Assembly: GCF_003259895.1 (NCBI RefSeq)
Contig: NZ_QLME01000004.1
Span: 62,001 to 126,000, forward strand
Direction: 5' to 3'
Source: Halanaerobium saccharolyticum
Lineage (GTDB): Bacteria > Bacillota > Halanaerobiia > Halanaerobiales > Halanaerobiaceae
DNA length: 64,000 bases
The notes under the pieces were generated by a model. That model saw only the letters and a program-made list of their open reading frames with translations. It had not been told where the DNA came from and ran no database searches. Below are positions 25,997 to 35,301 of the stretch, one piece after another (position 1 is the stretch's first letter; each line of letters begins with the position of its first letter). The position numbers and the translations under genes are program-made.

Positions 25997-26149
25997 ATCT
26001 ATAACCTCCCTCTATAAATTAAGTTTATCTCTTTAATACTCGCTTATTCGCAGTTTCTCATTTTTCTTTGAATTAGAAAAGCAGAAACTTAAGGCATAAA
26101 TATTAATTTCTGGAAATATAGAGACGACCTTATTAAAAAATCTATCTTT

Positions 26150-26434
26150 TTTCTAAAAAATTACTCTATGGTCGCTTTGGATCTCCACATAACCATGGCG
26201 GTCTTACCTCCCATATCTCCCAGGATCTATGTCCCAACATTCCTTCGTTCTACCTTCCCATGGGTGGAGGCCGGCTCTGCTCCTATACCGGGTCTTAAAT
26301 TCTGTTAAGCCCTTTTGGTTTAAATAATTTCCGGCTAATCCAGTCTTCCTCTTTCAAAGTTCTATTACTCAACTTTAAACAAACTTTCTTAAGTCAACAA
26401 ACTTAGTAAACATTAACAACAATACACTTAATAC
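26150..26434 (-). ncRNA. Candidate bridge-RNA region of the IS110 element
   Basis: The stretch after the transposase stop has no open frame. It is clearly more GC-rich than nearby gaps and full of short self-complementary blocks: CCGGAAATT...AATTT...CCGG, CCCATGGG, CCTCC/GGGAGG and GGATC/GATCC. IS110-type recombinases use a non-coding RNA with two internal loops to pair donor and target DNA; in the IS1111 branch it lies in the 3' end. I infer the RNA from position and composition only; its ends and guide loops are not determined. Confidence 0.5.
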
Positions 26435-27724
26435 TTAAGCTACTTCCTGTAAATCTAAATTTCTATTAATATCGTTCATCAACTTTTGACCATCATACAT
26501 AACATGTTTTTGACCAAGTGCAAAAAATATTCTAATCAATTTGCAGGCCAGGGCTATCATTGACTGCTTTGGTTTTAAAGGATTATCCCTCCGAGTAGTA
26601 TAGTATTCATGCAGCTGTTTAAACTCCTGATTTTTAGCCAGTATCGGTAACATTACTCTGTACAGCAATGCTCTTAATTTAGGTCTTCCTCTTTTAGTTA
26701 TTCTGGTTTGACCTAGATGCTTACCTGAGCTGTGTTCTTTTAAGTTTAAACCTGCAAGTTTCTGTATCTGTTTGGGATGATCATAATTATTTATATCCCC
26801 AACTTCTGCAATAAAACCAGCCACTGTAATTATCCCTACACCCTTTACTGACTCCATATATTTAGCTTCTTCCATACTGTTAAATAACTTTTCTACTTTT
26901 TCTTCAAGCAGTTCCTTCTGGTTGTTTAAAAGTTCATACTGCTCAAGTAAATTCCTTAATTCATACCGGGTGAATTCTCCACCTTCTTTAATACCAATTG
27001 AGTTTAAAGCTGCTTTTTTGAGCTTTCTGGCTCTTTTAATACCTACACCTCTATTAGCACCCTTTTTGAAAATCTCAACTATTTCTTCATCAGTTTTTTC
27101 AAGTATCAAATCAGGTAAAAAGAGTTCTTTTAAAACTGCAATAGAAGCTTTTCCACTCCATTTTTTAAAAACAGTTTGATATTCAGGAAAATATTTGTCT
27201 ATCAGCTGCTGAATTTTATTTGAAAGGTTTATAATATCTTTAACCAGTCTTTCTCTGTGAGTCATTGCTATTCTTAGGTCTGCATATTCTTTTTCCGGCA
27301 TATGTGGTATTGAATATCTGCCATCTATTACCAGTTTAGCTATGACTTTAGCATCTTTTCTGTCTGTTTTAGTTGGTGAGTTATCATCAAGAGACTTACT
27401 CTTTTTAACATGAGCTGGATTTACCACTACCCTCAAAAAATCTGTTTTTCTTCTTAGATATTCTTCTAAAGGTAACCAATAATGTCCTGTAGGCTCCATA
27501 CCAACTATTACATTAGTTTTATTTTCCTTCTCACTTACTTTTGAAATCCAGTTGAGAAGTTTTTTAAAACCTGCTTCATTATTTTCAAAAAAGATTGCCT
27601 TATCATATTCTATACCTCTAAAATCAAAGAATCGAGCAGCATGTTTGTTCTTTGCGATATCCACCCCAACTACCAGTGTTGAAACTTTTACTTGCATAAT
27701 CTTTTCGTTTTGAGTATAATTCAT
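26435..27724 (-). CDS. IS110-family transposase (DEDD recombinase)
   Basis: 429 residues. The N-terminal RuvC-like DEDD domain shows VVGVDIAKNKH (first Asp), GMEPTGHYW (Glu) and SPTKTDRKDAKVIAKL (the Asp pair). The C-terminal Transposase_20 domain carries VKGVGIITVAGFIAEVGD and KLAGLNLKEHSSGK near residue 330, with the expected catalytic Ser region. The protein is full length, without frameshift, so the element may be active. The ATG follows an AAGGAGG site lying inside an inverted repeat that spans the promoter. Confidence 0.95.
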   Translation of the reverse strand: MNYTQNEKIMQVKVSTLVVGVDIAKNKHAARFFDFRGIEYDKAIFFENNEAGFKKLLNWISKVSEKENKTNVIVGMEPTGHYWLPLEEYLRRKTDFLRVVVNPAHVKKSKSLDDNSPTKTDRKDAKVIAKLVIDGRYSIPHMPEKEYADLRIAMTHRERLVKDIINLSNKIQQLIDKYFPEYQTVFKKWSGKASIAVLKELFLPDLILEKTDEEIVEIFKKGANRGVGIKRARKLKKAALNSIGIKEGGEFTRYELRNLLEQYELLNNQKELLEEKVEKLFNSMEEAKYMESVKGVGIITVAGFIAEVGDINNYDHPKQIQKLAGLNLKEHSSGKHLGQTRITKRGRPKLRALLYRVMLPILAKNQEFKQLHEYYTTRRDNPLKPKQSMIALACKLIRIFFALGQKHVMYDGQKLMNDINRNLDLQEVA

Positions 27725-27726
27725 AT

Positions 27727-27795
27727 TAGATACCTCCTTGGTTTTTTAGAGATCAGAATGACCTCTGATACTCCGTATTATACCAAGGGGGTATC
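27727..27795 (-). promoter_or_regulatory. Transposase promoter nested in an RBS-sequestering inverted repeat
   Basis: GATACCCCCTTGG (27783-27795) and CCAAGGAGGTATC (27727-27739) pair over 13 bases with one G-U; the second arm contains the ribosome site. TATAAT (27777-27782) lies directly after the first arm and TCGACA is 17 bases upstream of it. Transcripts from this promoter lack the first arm and can be translated. Read-through transcripts from outside would hide the ribosome site. Confidence 0.65.
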
Positions 27796-27961
27796 TTTTT
27801 GTCGATATTGATTTTTATTCATTACAGGAATGCTCCTATTGGATTTAAATATACTACTCTCTACTTCTGACTTCTTAGTCAAGAAAATAAATGTTCGAAA
27901 ATATTAATTAATTTTCTATAATTATATTTTATCAAAAATTAAAAAAATATAAAGTAATTTT

Positions 27962-29416
27962 TTAACTGACAAACTGCCAGTAAATTTTTGCCAGAGCCAT
28001 AACTCCCTGTTTTATAGAAAACTGACTTAAAGCTGCTGCTGAAATTATAAGTTCATTACTCAATTCAACACTCAAAAAATTCTTATAATCAGGAAGCAGA
28101 ATAGAGTTTTTTTCGGCAAAAATCTTAAAATCATGCTGACTAATTTCTTGATTTAATTTTAGTTTCAGATAAAAGAGAGAATCAGTTTCTACAGACTCAA
28201 CGCCTCTAAAATGATCTTTAATCGCCTCTTTTAAAAGTAATTTCCTGTTTTTTAGACGCTGCTTTAAAAATTTAATTCTTTTTTCTAAATAACCATGATC
28301 AAGATAATAACTCAATAAATTATTAACTAAATTATCTCCAGCGGAAAATATTTTTTCTTTAATTACCTGTTGGAGAAGATATTTTTTTAAATTTGAATTT
28401 AACTCTCTCTTCCTATTTTTAGTCTCGACTTCCAGATAGACAAGCCCTGTTTCTAAACCAGGAAAAACTCTGGAAAAAAGATCCTGAATTAAAATAATCT
28501 CATTTTTATATTTTGACTCTAATAATTCCTGAATCTTGTTATTTTTCTGATAGAGTCCAAAATACTCATAAATTATAACTTTAAATTTAAGCATCTGTGC
28601 CAGCTCAAGCAGTGATTTAAGTTTTGAAAGACTCCAATCTAACAGACTCTCTCCTACAGATTCATCACTAATAATTAAATAATCAATAGTGTTATTTTCT
28701 AAAAATTCCATTAAACTATCATAATCAGCAGAACTCAAATTAATATTATTTTTTCCAACTGAATCCGAATTTTCTTCCTGTTCCCTGCTTGTTTCAAATT
28801 TTTCTGCATAAAATGATCTAAAAAAGGAACTATCACTAGTTTTGGTAAATAATAATTCTTTGTTTTGACCAACAACTGTCCTAAAAATATCCTGCAGCTG
28901 TTCTGCGGAACTATAATATAATTTAGTTTTCTCTATTTTCTGATACTGCTCCTGCAGAAGCTTAAAATAACTGCTTTCCTGATTCACTATTTTACCAAAA
29001 CTCTTTCCCTTAAATTCTGAATAAAAACGATCAAAAATTAAATCCCAGGCGTATTCCTCTAAAAATTCTCCTCCATTTTCAGGCCCACTAAAATCAATAG
29101 TTTTTTGTGGTGCTGAAAAAGTTTTGGAAGTTAGAATTCTTAACCGCTGATCATCCCCATTACTCTTTAAAGCTGCAGCAGGAGCAATGTAACTCCCACT
29201 GCCTTCTTTTTTATAAATTAGATTCTCTGCAGCCAGTAAATCATAAGCTTTAACTACAGTTTCAGCATTAACATTCAGGCGGGAAGCAAGATTTCTAATA
29301 GAGGGCATCTTTGTATCAGGAGTATATTTATCTGCCAGTATTTCCGCTCTAATTGCTTCATAAATCTGAGTATATAAATTTTCTTCTCCATCTCGTTTTA
29401 AATCAATTTCGAACAT
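27962..29416 (-). CDS. MocR-like GntR-family regulator with degenerate aminotransferase domain
   Basis: About 484 residues. The N-terminal winged helix is typical GntR (ENLYTQIYEAIRAEILADKY, then MPSIRNLASRLNVNAETVVKAYDLLAAENLIYKKEGSGSYIAP). The rest has the length and order of a class I aminotransferase domain, as in MocR regulators. But the usual SGTFSK-type lysine site reads LFSRVFPGLETGLVYL, so the PLP lysine is replaced by Arg, and most substrate motifs are lost. It cannot form the normal aldimine. The target is unknown. I chose the ATG at 29416, after GGAGG. Confidence 0.78.
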   Translation of the reverse strand: MFEIDLKRDGEENLYTQIYEAIRAEILADKYTPDTKMPSIRNLASRLNVNAETVVKAYDLLAAENLIYKKEGSGSYIAPAAALKSNGDDQRLRILTSKTFSAPQKTIDFSGPENGGEFLEEYAWDLIFDRFYSEFKGKSFGKIVNQESSYFKLLQEQYQKIEKTKLYYSSAEQLQDIFRTVVGQNKELLFTKTSDSSFFRSFYAEKFETSREQEENSDSVGKNNINLSSADYDSLMEFLENNTIDYLIISDESVGESLLDWSLSKLKSLLELAQMLKFKVIIYEYFGLYQKNNKIQELLESKYKNEIILIQDLFSRVFPGLETGLVYLEVETKNRKRELNSNLKKYLLQQVIKEKIFSAGDNLVNNLLSYYLDHGYLEKRIKFLKQRLKNRKLLLKEAIKDHFRGVESVETDSLFYLKLKLNQEISQHDFKIFAEKNSILLPDYKNFLSVELSNELIISAAALSQFSIKQGVMALAKIYWQFVS

Positions 29417-29482
29417 TTTGCTTCCCTCCAATGTTTTATCATTTAGGATTAATTAAAATTCTTATTTTGCAAATGATTAAGT

Positions 29483-32227
29483 TTAAACCGTTTCATTTTT
29501 TCTTTTAAAAAACTTAATACCTTCATGACCCAATAGAAAAATACCACCAGCCAAAATAATTCTACCCCAGTCAGCTAAAGTTACTCCTGCAAAACCAAGA
29601 AAAGAATTAATCGGTGAATAAATAACTAAGAGGACCATTACAATTGAAATCAGGATAGAGTAAAGCATTTTTGTGTTACTGAAAAAATTCTTATTAAAAA
29701 TACTTTTGTATTCATAACGGCGGGACATAATATTAACCCACTGTGAAAAAGCGATTGTTAAAAATGAAATTGTAGTACCACGTGCATAAAGCTGGGTACC
29801 TTCTCTAACTGCTTCTGCCTGACCATTAATAAATAAATAAAAGTTTGTAAAGGCCAGTCCACCCATCAGCAGTGCTAAAAATAATATCTCACTAAAGCTG
29901 TGCTTATTAACTATATGATCTTCCTGTTTTCGCGGTGGTGACTTCATTAAATGCTCGGATGCCGGATCAAAAGTCAGAGCTGTAAGTGGCAAAATCTCAG
30001 CTATCAGGTCAATCGATAGAATCTGAATAGCCAGAATTGGAATTGGTGTTCCCAACACAGCGGCAGCTAAAAGACCCAAAAGCACAATTGTTAATTCAGC
30101 TCCGTTTGTTGTTAAAGAAGCAATAACAGTTTTCTTTAAGTTATTGTAAATATTTCTTCCTTCTTTAATCGCATAAACCAGGGTCGGAAAACTATCATCA
30201 AGTAATATCAATTCTGATGCTTCCTTAGATACATCTGTACCCATCTGCCCCATTGCCACTCCAATATGAGCACTCTTAAGAGCAGGAGCATCATTAACTC
30301 CATCTCCAGTCACAGCCACAATTTTCTGCTGTTCTTTTAAATTCTTAACAATTCTTAACTTGTTCTCTGGTGAAACCCGGGAGAAAATAAGTGATTCATT
30401 TTCTTCCATAATCTCTCTTAATTCTTTTTCACTCATACTGTTTAAATCTTCACTGGTAAAGACGGGTACATCCTCGTCATCAATGGAAAGTTTTATTTCT
30501 TTACCAACAGCCTGAGCGGTGATCGCATGATCACCAGTCATCATATAGGTATCAATATGGGCCGCATGTGATTCCTGAATAGCATCTCTTACTCCTTCTT
30601 TAGGAGGGTCAATCATTGCTACCAGACCCAGAAAAATAACATCTTTTTCAATTTCTTCTAAAACATAGTCCGTCTCCTCATCTTCTAACTTCCGGTAGGC
30701 AATGGCTAAAACACGCATTGCATCTTTAGAATATTTCTCATTTAACTTATTTAATCTTTCCTTATCTGCTTCAGTTATTTCTACTACTTCTCCATCTTTA
30801 AGAATATGTTTAGAAACAGAAAGTACACTTCCCAATGCACCCTTCATCTTAAGATAATTTCCATCTTCAAATTCTCTAATTGAACTCATTCTTTTGCGGT
30901 CAGAATCAAAACTGAATTCATGTAATTCAGGATTATCCTCATCTTCTGTTGGAGAACGAGTACCGAGTTTTGTGGAAAGTGTAATTAAAGCTGCTTCTGT
31001 CGGATCACCGATTGCATACCAGCCCGGATGTTCATCATCAGGTTCATGAATTTCTGCATTAGAAGCCATAGTAGCAGCATCAAAAATAATTTCCATTTCT
31101 GCAATCTCTTCCTCAGTCAGCGGTTCCCCATCTTCTCCTAATAATTCTCCTTCAGGTTGATAACCAAGTCCAGTTACCTCATATTCTTTTCCGTCAAAAT
31201 ATACCTTTTTAACTGTCATTTCATTTTTAGTCAAAGTTCCAGTTTTATCAGTACAGACAACATTGGTTGAACCTAAAGTTTCTGCAGAAGATAACTTTTT
31301 AACAACTGCATTCTTTCCTGCCAGTCGGTCAACCCCCTGAGAAAGAGCAACTGTAACCTGCATTGGTAAAGCTTGAGGCACCACAGCAACTGCAATACCA
31401 AGAGCATAAATTAAGGCAAAATCAAGGCCATAGCCCTGATAGATGCTGATTCCAAATAAAGCCAGCGCAATAACTACTGCAAAAACAGCAATTTTATTGG
31501 CCACTGACTGCAGCTCAGACTGCAGAGGAGATTTTGATTTATCTTCTTCCTGAGTCATAGAAGCAATCTTACCCATTTCAGTATCCATACCGGTTCTGAC
31601 TACTACTCCTTTAGCCGAACCAGAGGCAACTGTTGTTCCCAGATAGGCCATATTATCTCGGTCAGCAAGAGTTCTTTCAGCCTCAATATGATTAGACTGT
31701 TTCTCCTGAGGCATTGATTCCCCGGTCAAAGAAACATCATTCGTTCTTAAATTAAATGACTCGATAATTCTTAGATCAGCTGGAATTTTATCTCCCTCTT
31801 CCAGGCTGATAATATCTCCTACCACTAGTTCCTCCTGAGAAATTTCTCCAATTTGATCATCTCTAATCACTTTCGAAGGAGATTTAACCAATTTATTTAA
31901 AGAATCCATAATTTTTTCTGCTTTATATTCCTGTCTAAAACCAATTACTGAGTTAATTACCGCAATAATAACCATAATTGTTCCATCACGATAACTGCCA
32001 ATTGCAAAAGACATCACTGCTGCTACTAAAAGCAAAATCACCAGTACATCTTTAAACTGCAGCAGGAAAATTTTTGTTAACGATTTTTTAGCCGTGGCCT
32101 GCAGAACATTTTTTCCATCCCGCTCCAGCCGCTTCTGGGCCTCAGACTGACTTAATCCTTTTCTGGAAGTCCCAAGCTCATCCAGGACCTCTTTAGCTTT
32201 TTTTCTATAAAACTCTTTTTCTGGCAT
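29483..32227 (-). CDS. P-type cation ATPase, P2 (Ca2+-ATPase-like)
   Basis: 914 residues with ten membrane segments. The actuator TGES motif (VSLTGESMPQEKQ), the phosphorylation site CTDKTGTLTKNEMT (near 330) and the hinge TGDGVNDAPALKSA are all present. The closest class is Ca2+-ATPase. The M4 ion motif, PEGLP in SERCA-type pumps, reads VPQALPMQVT, and M6 reads LSIDLIAEILPLTALTFDP, where Ca2+ pumps have N..TD. The M5 Glu (TTNGAELTIV) remains. Ion choice may therefore differ. An AGAGG precedes the ATG. Confidence 0.9.
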   Translation of the reverse strand: MPEKEFYRKKAKEVLDELGTSRKGLSQSEAQKRLERDGKNVLQATAKKSLTKIFLLQFKDVLVILLLVAAVMSFAIGSYRDGTIMVIIAVINSVIGFRQEYKAEKIMDSLNKLVKSPSKVIRDDQIGEISQEELVVGDIISLEEGDKIPADLRIIESFNLRTNDVSLTGESMPQEKQSNHIEAERTLADRDNMAYLGTTVASGSAKGVVVRTGMDTEMGKIASMTQEEDKSKSPLQSELQSVANKIAVFAVVIALALFGISIYQGYGLDFALIYALGIAVAVVPQALPMQVTVALSQGVDRLAGKNAVVKKLSSAETLGSTNVVCTDKTGTLTKNEMTVKKVYFDGKEYEVTGLGYQPEGELLGEDGEPLTEEEIAEMEIIFDAATMASNAEIHEPDDEHPGWYAIGDPTEAALITLSTKLGTRSPTEDEDNPELHEFSFDSDRKRMSSIREFEDGNYLKMKGALGSVLSVSKHILKDGEVVEITEADKERLNKLNEKYSKDAMRVLAIAYRKLEDEETDYVLEEIEKDVIFLGLVAMIDPPKEGVRDAIQESHAAHIDTYMMTGDHAITAQAVGKEIKLSIDDEDVPVFTSEDLNSMSEKELREIMEENESLIFSRVSPENKLRIVKNLKEQQKIVAVTGDGVNDAPALKSAHIGVAMGQMGTDVSKEASELILLDDSFPTLVYAIKEGRNIYNNLKKTVIASLTTNGAELTIVLLGLLAAAVLGTPIPILAIQILSIDLIAEILPLTALTFDPASEHLMKSPPRKQEDHIVNKHSFSEILFLALLMGGLAFTNFYLFINGQAEAVREGTQLYARGTTISFLTIAFSQWVNIMSRRYEYKSIFNKNFFSNTKMLYSILISIVMVLLVIYSPINSFLGFAGVTLADWGRIILAGGIFLLGHEGIKFFKRKNETV

Positions 32228-32300
32228 TTGATCACCTCTTATATATTTTGAAGTAATTTTTTAACAATACAAATTTACATTTAAATTAATTCTAACTCAA

Positions 32301-32822
32301 CTATTCAGCCAGTGCTGAAACCAGTTCCCGACAGTAATCTGGAATATCCTTAACAACTCTGCCCCAGACAATATTACCATCTCTAAAGGCAGGCTGATCA
32401 ACCCAACTACCTCCGGCATTAATAATATCATCCTTAATTCCTTCAGAACCGGTAGCTTTTCCACTAACTATTCCGGCAGATATTCCAACCAGACCTGCAT
32501 GACAGATTAAACCAATAATTTTGCCTGCCTCATAGTTTTTCCGAACTAATTCTACAATATTATCATCTCTTCTTATCTTGTCAGGAGTCCAGCCCCCTGG
32601 GACCAATACTCCATCATAATCTTCATCTAAAACTTCTGCAGCTGTAAAATCAGCTTTTTTAGTCAGACAGCCGTGTTTACTGCTGTATTCCTTATTTTTT
32701 TCCATTCCGATCACATCAACACTGGCACCTTCCTCTTTCATTCTCATATATACAACCCAGAACTCCAAATCCTCATAGCCTGGACCAATTAACATTGCAA
32801 TATTCTTACCTTTTAATTTCAC
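32301..32822 (-). CDS. DJ-1/PfpI family protein
   Basis: 173 residues, one class I glutaminase-like domain. The nucleophile Cys is in IGLICHAGLVG near residue 107, with the supporting Glu in IGPGYEDLEFW. Family members are intracellular proteases, chaperones or glyoxalase/deglycase-type enzymes; which one cannot be told from sequence. GTG start with AGAGG upstream. It lies upstream of the ATPase gene in the same direction (73-base gap), perhaps as a stress pair. Confidence 0.88.
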   Translation of the reverse strand: MKLKGKNIAMLIGPGYEDLEFWVVYMRMKEEGASVDVIGMEKNKEYSSKHGCLTKKADFTAAEVLDEDYDGVLVPGGWTPDKIRRDDNIVELVRKNYEAGKIIGLICHAGLVGISAGIVSGKATGSEGIKDDIINAGGSWVDQPAFRDGNIVWGRVVKDIPDYCRELVSALAE

Positions 32823-32905
32823 TTTAACTCACCTCTTAGTTGTATTATTTTAGTACTTAAATATAATAATAACATTCTTGAATAAAATTTAAAGTTCGCC
32901 ATTTA

Positions 32906-34297
32906 CTAATTAATTTTAAAATTCTCAACCTGAAAATATTTTTCGCGCTCTTCTTTATGCCCAGTCTCTTTTGCCAGACGATAAATCTTATGGTTTAAAA
33001 ACTTTTTATCCTCCTGTTCCAGTACATTTTTATCAAAGCCTCCCAGCACATAATGACTGAATTTCCAGACCTGATCTTTAATATCCTGCGGGCTACCCTC
33101 TGCAATAATTATCAGAGCGTCGATTATCGAGCCTGCAACTGAAACATCCTGTTTTCCATAATGAGTAAGCTGGTAAAAGGTTTTATAAAGTAAATCCCAG
33201 AAAGAAATATCCTCCAAAATAAAACAGAGTTCATCTTTTTCATTATAATAATAAGTATTTTCTAAGTTAGCAACTGCAATCCTGGATAAAACCCAGCCCA
33301 GCTGGTTAATACAAAAAATGGCGGTATTGGGATCATTAATCCCCGGAGAAATCGCCCTCAAAGCAACTTCAGTTAACTTTAGCAGGCCAAACTCTATATC
33401 ATTTTTCTTACTTCTTTCATTACTAATTACCAGATTACCACGAATTTCATCTTTTATTTCCTTCAGCTTTTCTTCTGAAAATTTTTCAGCTTCTTCATTT
33501 AGCTGCCAGAATTTAAATACAATAGTATTTTCAGTTATATAATCTCCTATCATTTTTTCGGCCCTAATTATAATATCATATTCATCTGCCAGTTTGGTCA
33601 GTTCAAGATCATAAATCACCTGAATATAACCACTCTGCTCAGGGTGAAGTTCACAAAATTCCCGATCGAGCATCTCTTTTAAATCATCCGGAGGATCATT
33701 CCGAATCTGATCATTGCTATTATTTCTTGCTTCGGTTTTATCTACAATCTCAATAACCTCTTCTTTAAGACTCTCAATCAATAAATTAACCTGAACTGAA
33801 TTAGCTGCATGGTGAATAAAATAAACAAAATAACCCAGACAGACAATAGCAACAATAACTCCAATCATTGCTGAAAAAATAATCGATTCTCCACTTCCCT
33901 GCAGGCTGTCATTAAGGAACAATAAAGTTAACATTGAATAGATAAAACCAGCCAGAAAAACCCCTAATACTTTTAAGGTTACCTTGTTTTTTAGAAAATC
34001 CTGCATTGTTCGGGGTGAAAACTGAGAAGAATACATTGTCAGCACAACCATAATCATTGAAAAAGATACCGTAATCATTGCAAATAAAGAACCTGCTATG
34101 GTAGATAAAATTGTTTTAGAAAGGTCATAAGAAGTAAAGAAAAATGAAGGCAGCACATTAACCAGACTGCTGCTGTATTGATGTTCTATAAATATAACAA
34201 AAATGGAAACTAAAGCAGCAGAAATTGCATAAATTGAGGGTATGAAATATATTTTATTTTCTATATTATGCATAAATTTGAACTTCAATACTGACAC
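32906..34297 (-). CDS. DUF2254 membrane protein
   Basis: 463 residues. Four N-terminal membrane segments (about 14-34, 58-85, 108-128, 137-160) are followed by a large soluble part with VALRAISPGINDPNTAIFCINQLG near residue 313, the hallmark of DUF2254. The function of the family is unknown. The start is uncertain: GTG (34297) lies close to the AGGGA site, while a TTG ten codons before HNIENK or the ATG at residue 9 are alternatives. It diverges from the aldo/keto reductase gene. Confidence 0.82.
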   Translation of the reverse strand: MSVLKFKFMHNIENKIYFIPSIYAISAALVSIFVIFIEHQYSSSLVNVLPSFFFTSYDLSKTILSTIAGSLFAMITVSFSMIMVVLTMYSSQFSPRTMQDFLKNKVTLKVLGVFLAGFIYSMLTLLFLNDSLQGSGESIIFSAMIGVIVAIVCLGYFVYFIHHAANSVQVNLLIESLKEEVIEIVDKTEARNNSNDQIRNDPPDDLKEMLDREFCELHPEQSGYIQVIYDLELTKLADEYDIIIRAEKMIGDYITENTIVFKFWQLNEEAEKFSEEKLKEIKDEIRGNLVISNERSKKNDIEFGLLKLTEVALRAISPGINDPNTAIFCINQLGWVLSRIAVANLENTYYYNEKDELCFILEDISFWDLLYKTFYQLTHYGKQDVSVAGSIIDALIIIAEGSPQDIKDQVWKFSHYVLGGFDKNVLEQEDKKFLNHKIYRLAKETGHKEEREKYFQVENFKIN

Positions 34298-34398
34298 ATC
34301 CCTACTATTATTATCATTTTAATAAGCTAAAAATTATAATTTATCTTCTACCATTTAAATTCAACAAAATTACTAAATATCCTTTTTCTTATTAAAAG

Positions 34399-34427
34399 TT
34401 GATAATAATTATTAAATTAACTATAAT
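34399..34427 (+). promoter_or_regulatory. Promoter of the aldo/keto reductase gene
   Basis: TTGATA (34399-34404), 17-base spacer, TATAAT (34422-34427), a near-consensus promoter. Confidence 0.7.
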
Positions 34428-34470
34428 TAATTCAAAGCGTAAAAAAAGTTAGAACTAGGAGGATGATAAA

Positions 34471-35289
34471 ATGAAATATGTTCAATTAAATTCAAGTGAC
34501 CAGATGCCGCTCTTAGGATTAGGAACCTGGCAGCTTAGAGGTCAAGAATGTGTTGACTCAGTTAAAATGGCAGTTGAGATAGGCTATAATCACATTGATA
34601 CTGCAGATGGTTATAATAATCATCAGGCTGTAGGCAGAGGAATTAAAGAAAGTGGAATTGATCGAAATGAATTATTTATAACATCCAAAATAAAACCAGA
34701 AAACTTACATTATGAAGATATTAAAACAGATACTCAAAGATTTTTAGAGGAGCTGAACATTGGATATCTTGATCTGATTCTAATCCACTGGCCCAATAAA
34801 GATATTCCTTTAGAAGAAAGTTTAAAGGCTTTAAAAGAAGTTAAAGAGGAAGGACTTGCCAAAAATATAGGGGTCAGCAACTTTACCATAAATCACCTTA
34901 AAGATGCAATGGAAATTTATCCTGACTTAGTTGCAGTTAATCAGGTAGAATTTCATCCTACACTATATCAGAAGCAGCTACTTGATTTCTGTCAGGAAAA
35001 TGGGATTGTACTTACTGCTTACAGTCCGCTGGCCAGAGGAGAAGTCTTTGAAAATAAAGTGATCAAAGAGCTGGCTGCTAAATATGGTAAATCAGCATCT
35101 AAATTTACTCTCAAGTGGTTGATTGATAAGGATATTGTAGCTATTCCTAAAGCAAGTTCCAGAGAACATTTAGAAAGCAATTTCGATCTTTTTGACTGGA
35201 ATTTACCAGCTGAAGTGAGAGAAAAAATGGATCAGTTAAATAAAAATAATCGGATTATTAATCCTGAATGGGGAGAATTTGATTATTAA
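34471..35289 (+). CDS. Aldo/keto reductase
   Basis: 272 residues, a TIM barrel of the AKR family. The catalytic tetrad is visible: Asp and Tyr in HIDTADGYNNHQAVG, Lys in FITSKIKPE and His in LDLILIHWP. The NADPH site (IPKASSREHLESN) is near residue 225. It reduces aldehydes or 2-ketoacid-type carbonyls; the substrate is unknown. Single gene with a strong promoter and GGAGG site, ending at a palindromic terminator shared with the converging chelatase gene. Confidence 0.93.
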   Translation: MKYVQLNSSDQMPLLGLGTWQLRGQECVDSVKMAVEIGYNHIDTADGYNNHQAVGRGIKESGIDRNELFITSKIKPENLHYEDIKTDTQRFLEELNIGYLDLILIHWPNKDIPLEESLKALKEVKEEGLAKNIGVSNFTINHLKDAMEIYPDLVAVNQVEFHPTLYQKQLLDFCQENGIVLTAYSPLARGEVFENKVIKELAAKYGKSASKFTLKWLIDKDIVAIPKASSREHLESNFDLFDWNLPAEVREKMDQLNKNNRIINPEWGEFDY

Positions 35290-35301
35290 AGTTCTGTATT
35301 T

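Larger units (their letters stand above)
26045..27880 (-). mobile_element. IS110-family insertion element (approximate limits)
   Basis: The element is defined by one DEDD transposase (26435-27724) with about 390 non-coding bases downstream and about 150 upstream. IS110 elements lack clear terminal inverted repeats and often leave no target duplication, so both ends given here are estimates. It sits between the MocR-like gene and the baeRF gene, all on the minus strand. Confidence 0.6.

Noticed and set aside
26282-27850. Shared 8-mer TAGGAGCA in the IS left flank and the 3' non-coding region as a donor guide
   Set aside because: An 8-base match between two stretches of about 200 bases is expected by chance, and the orientation does not fit the known pairing rules.
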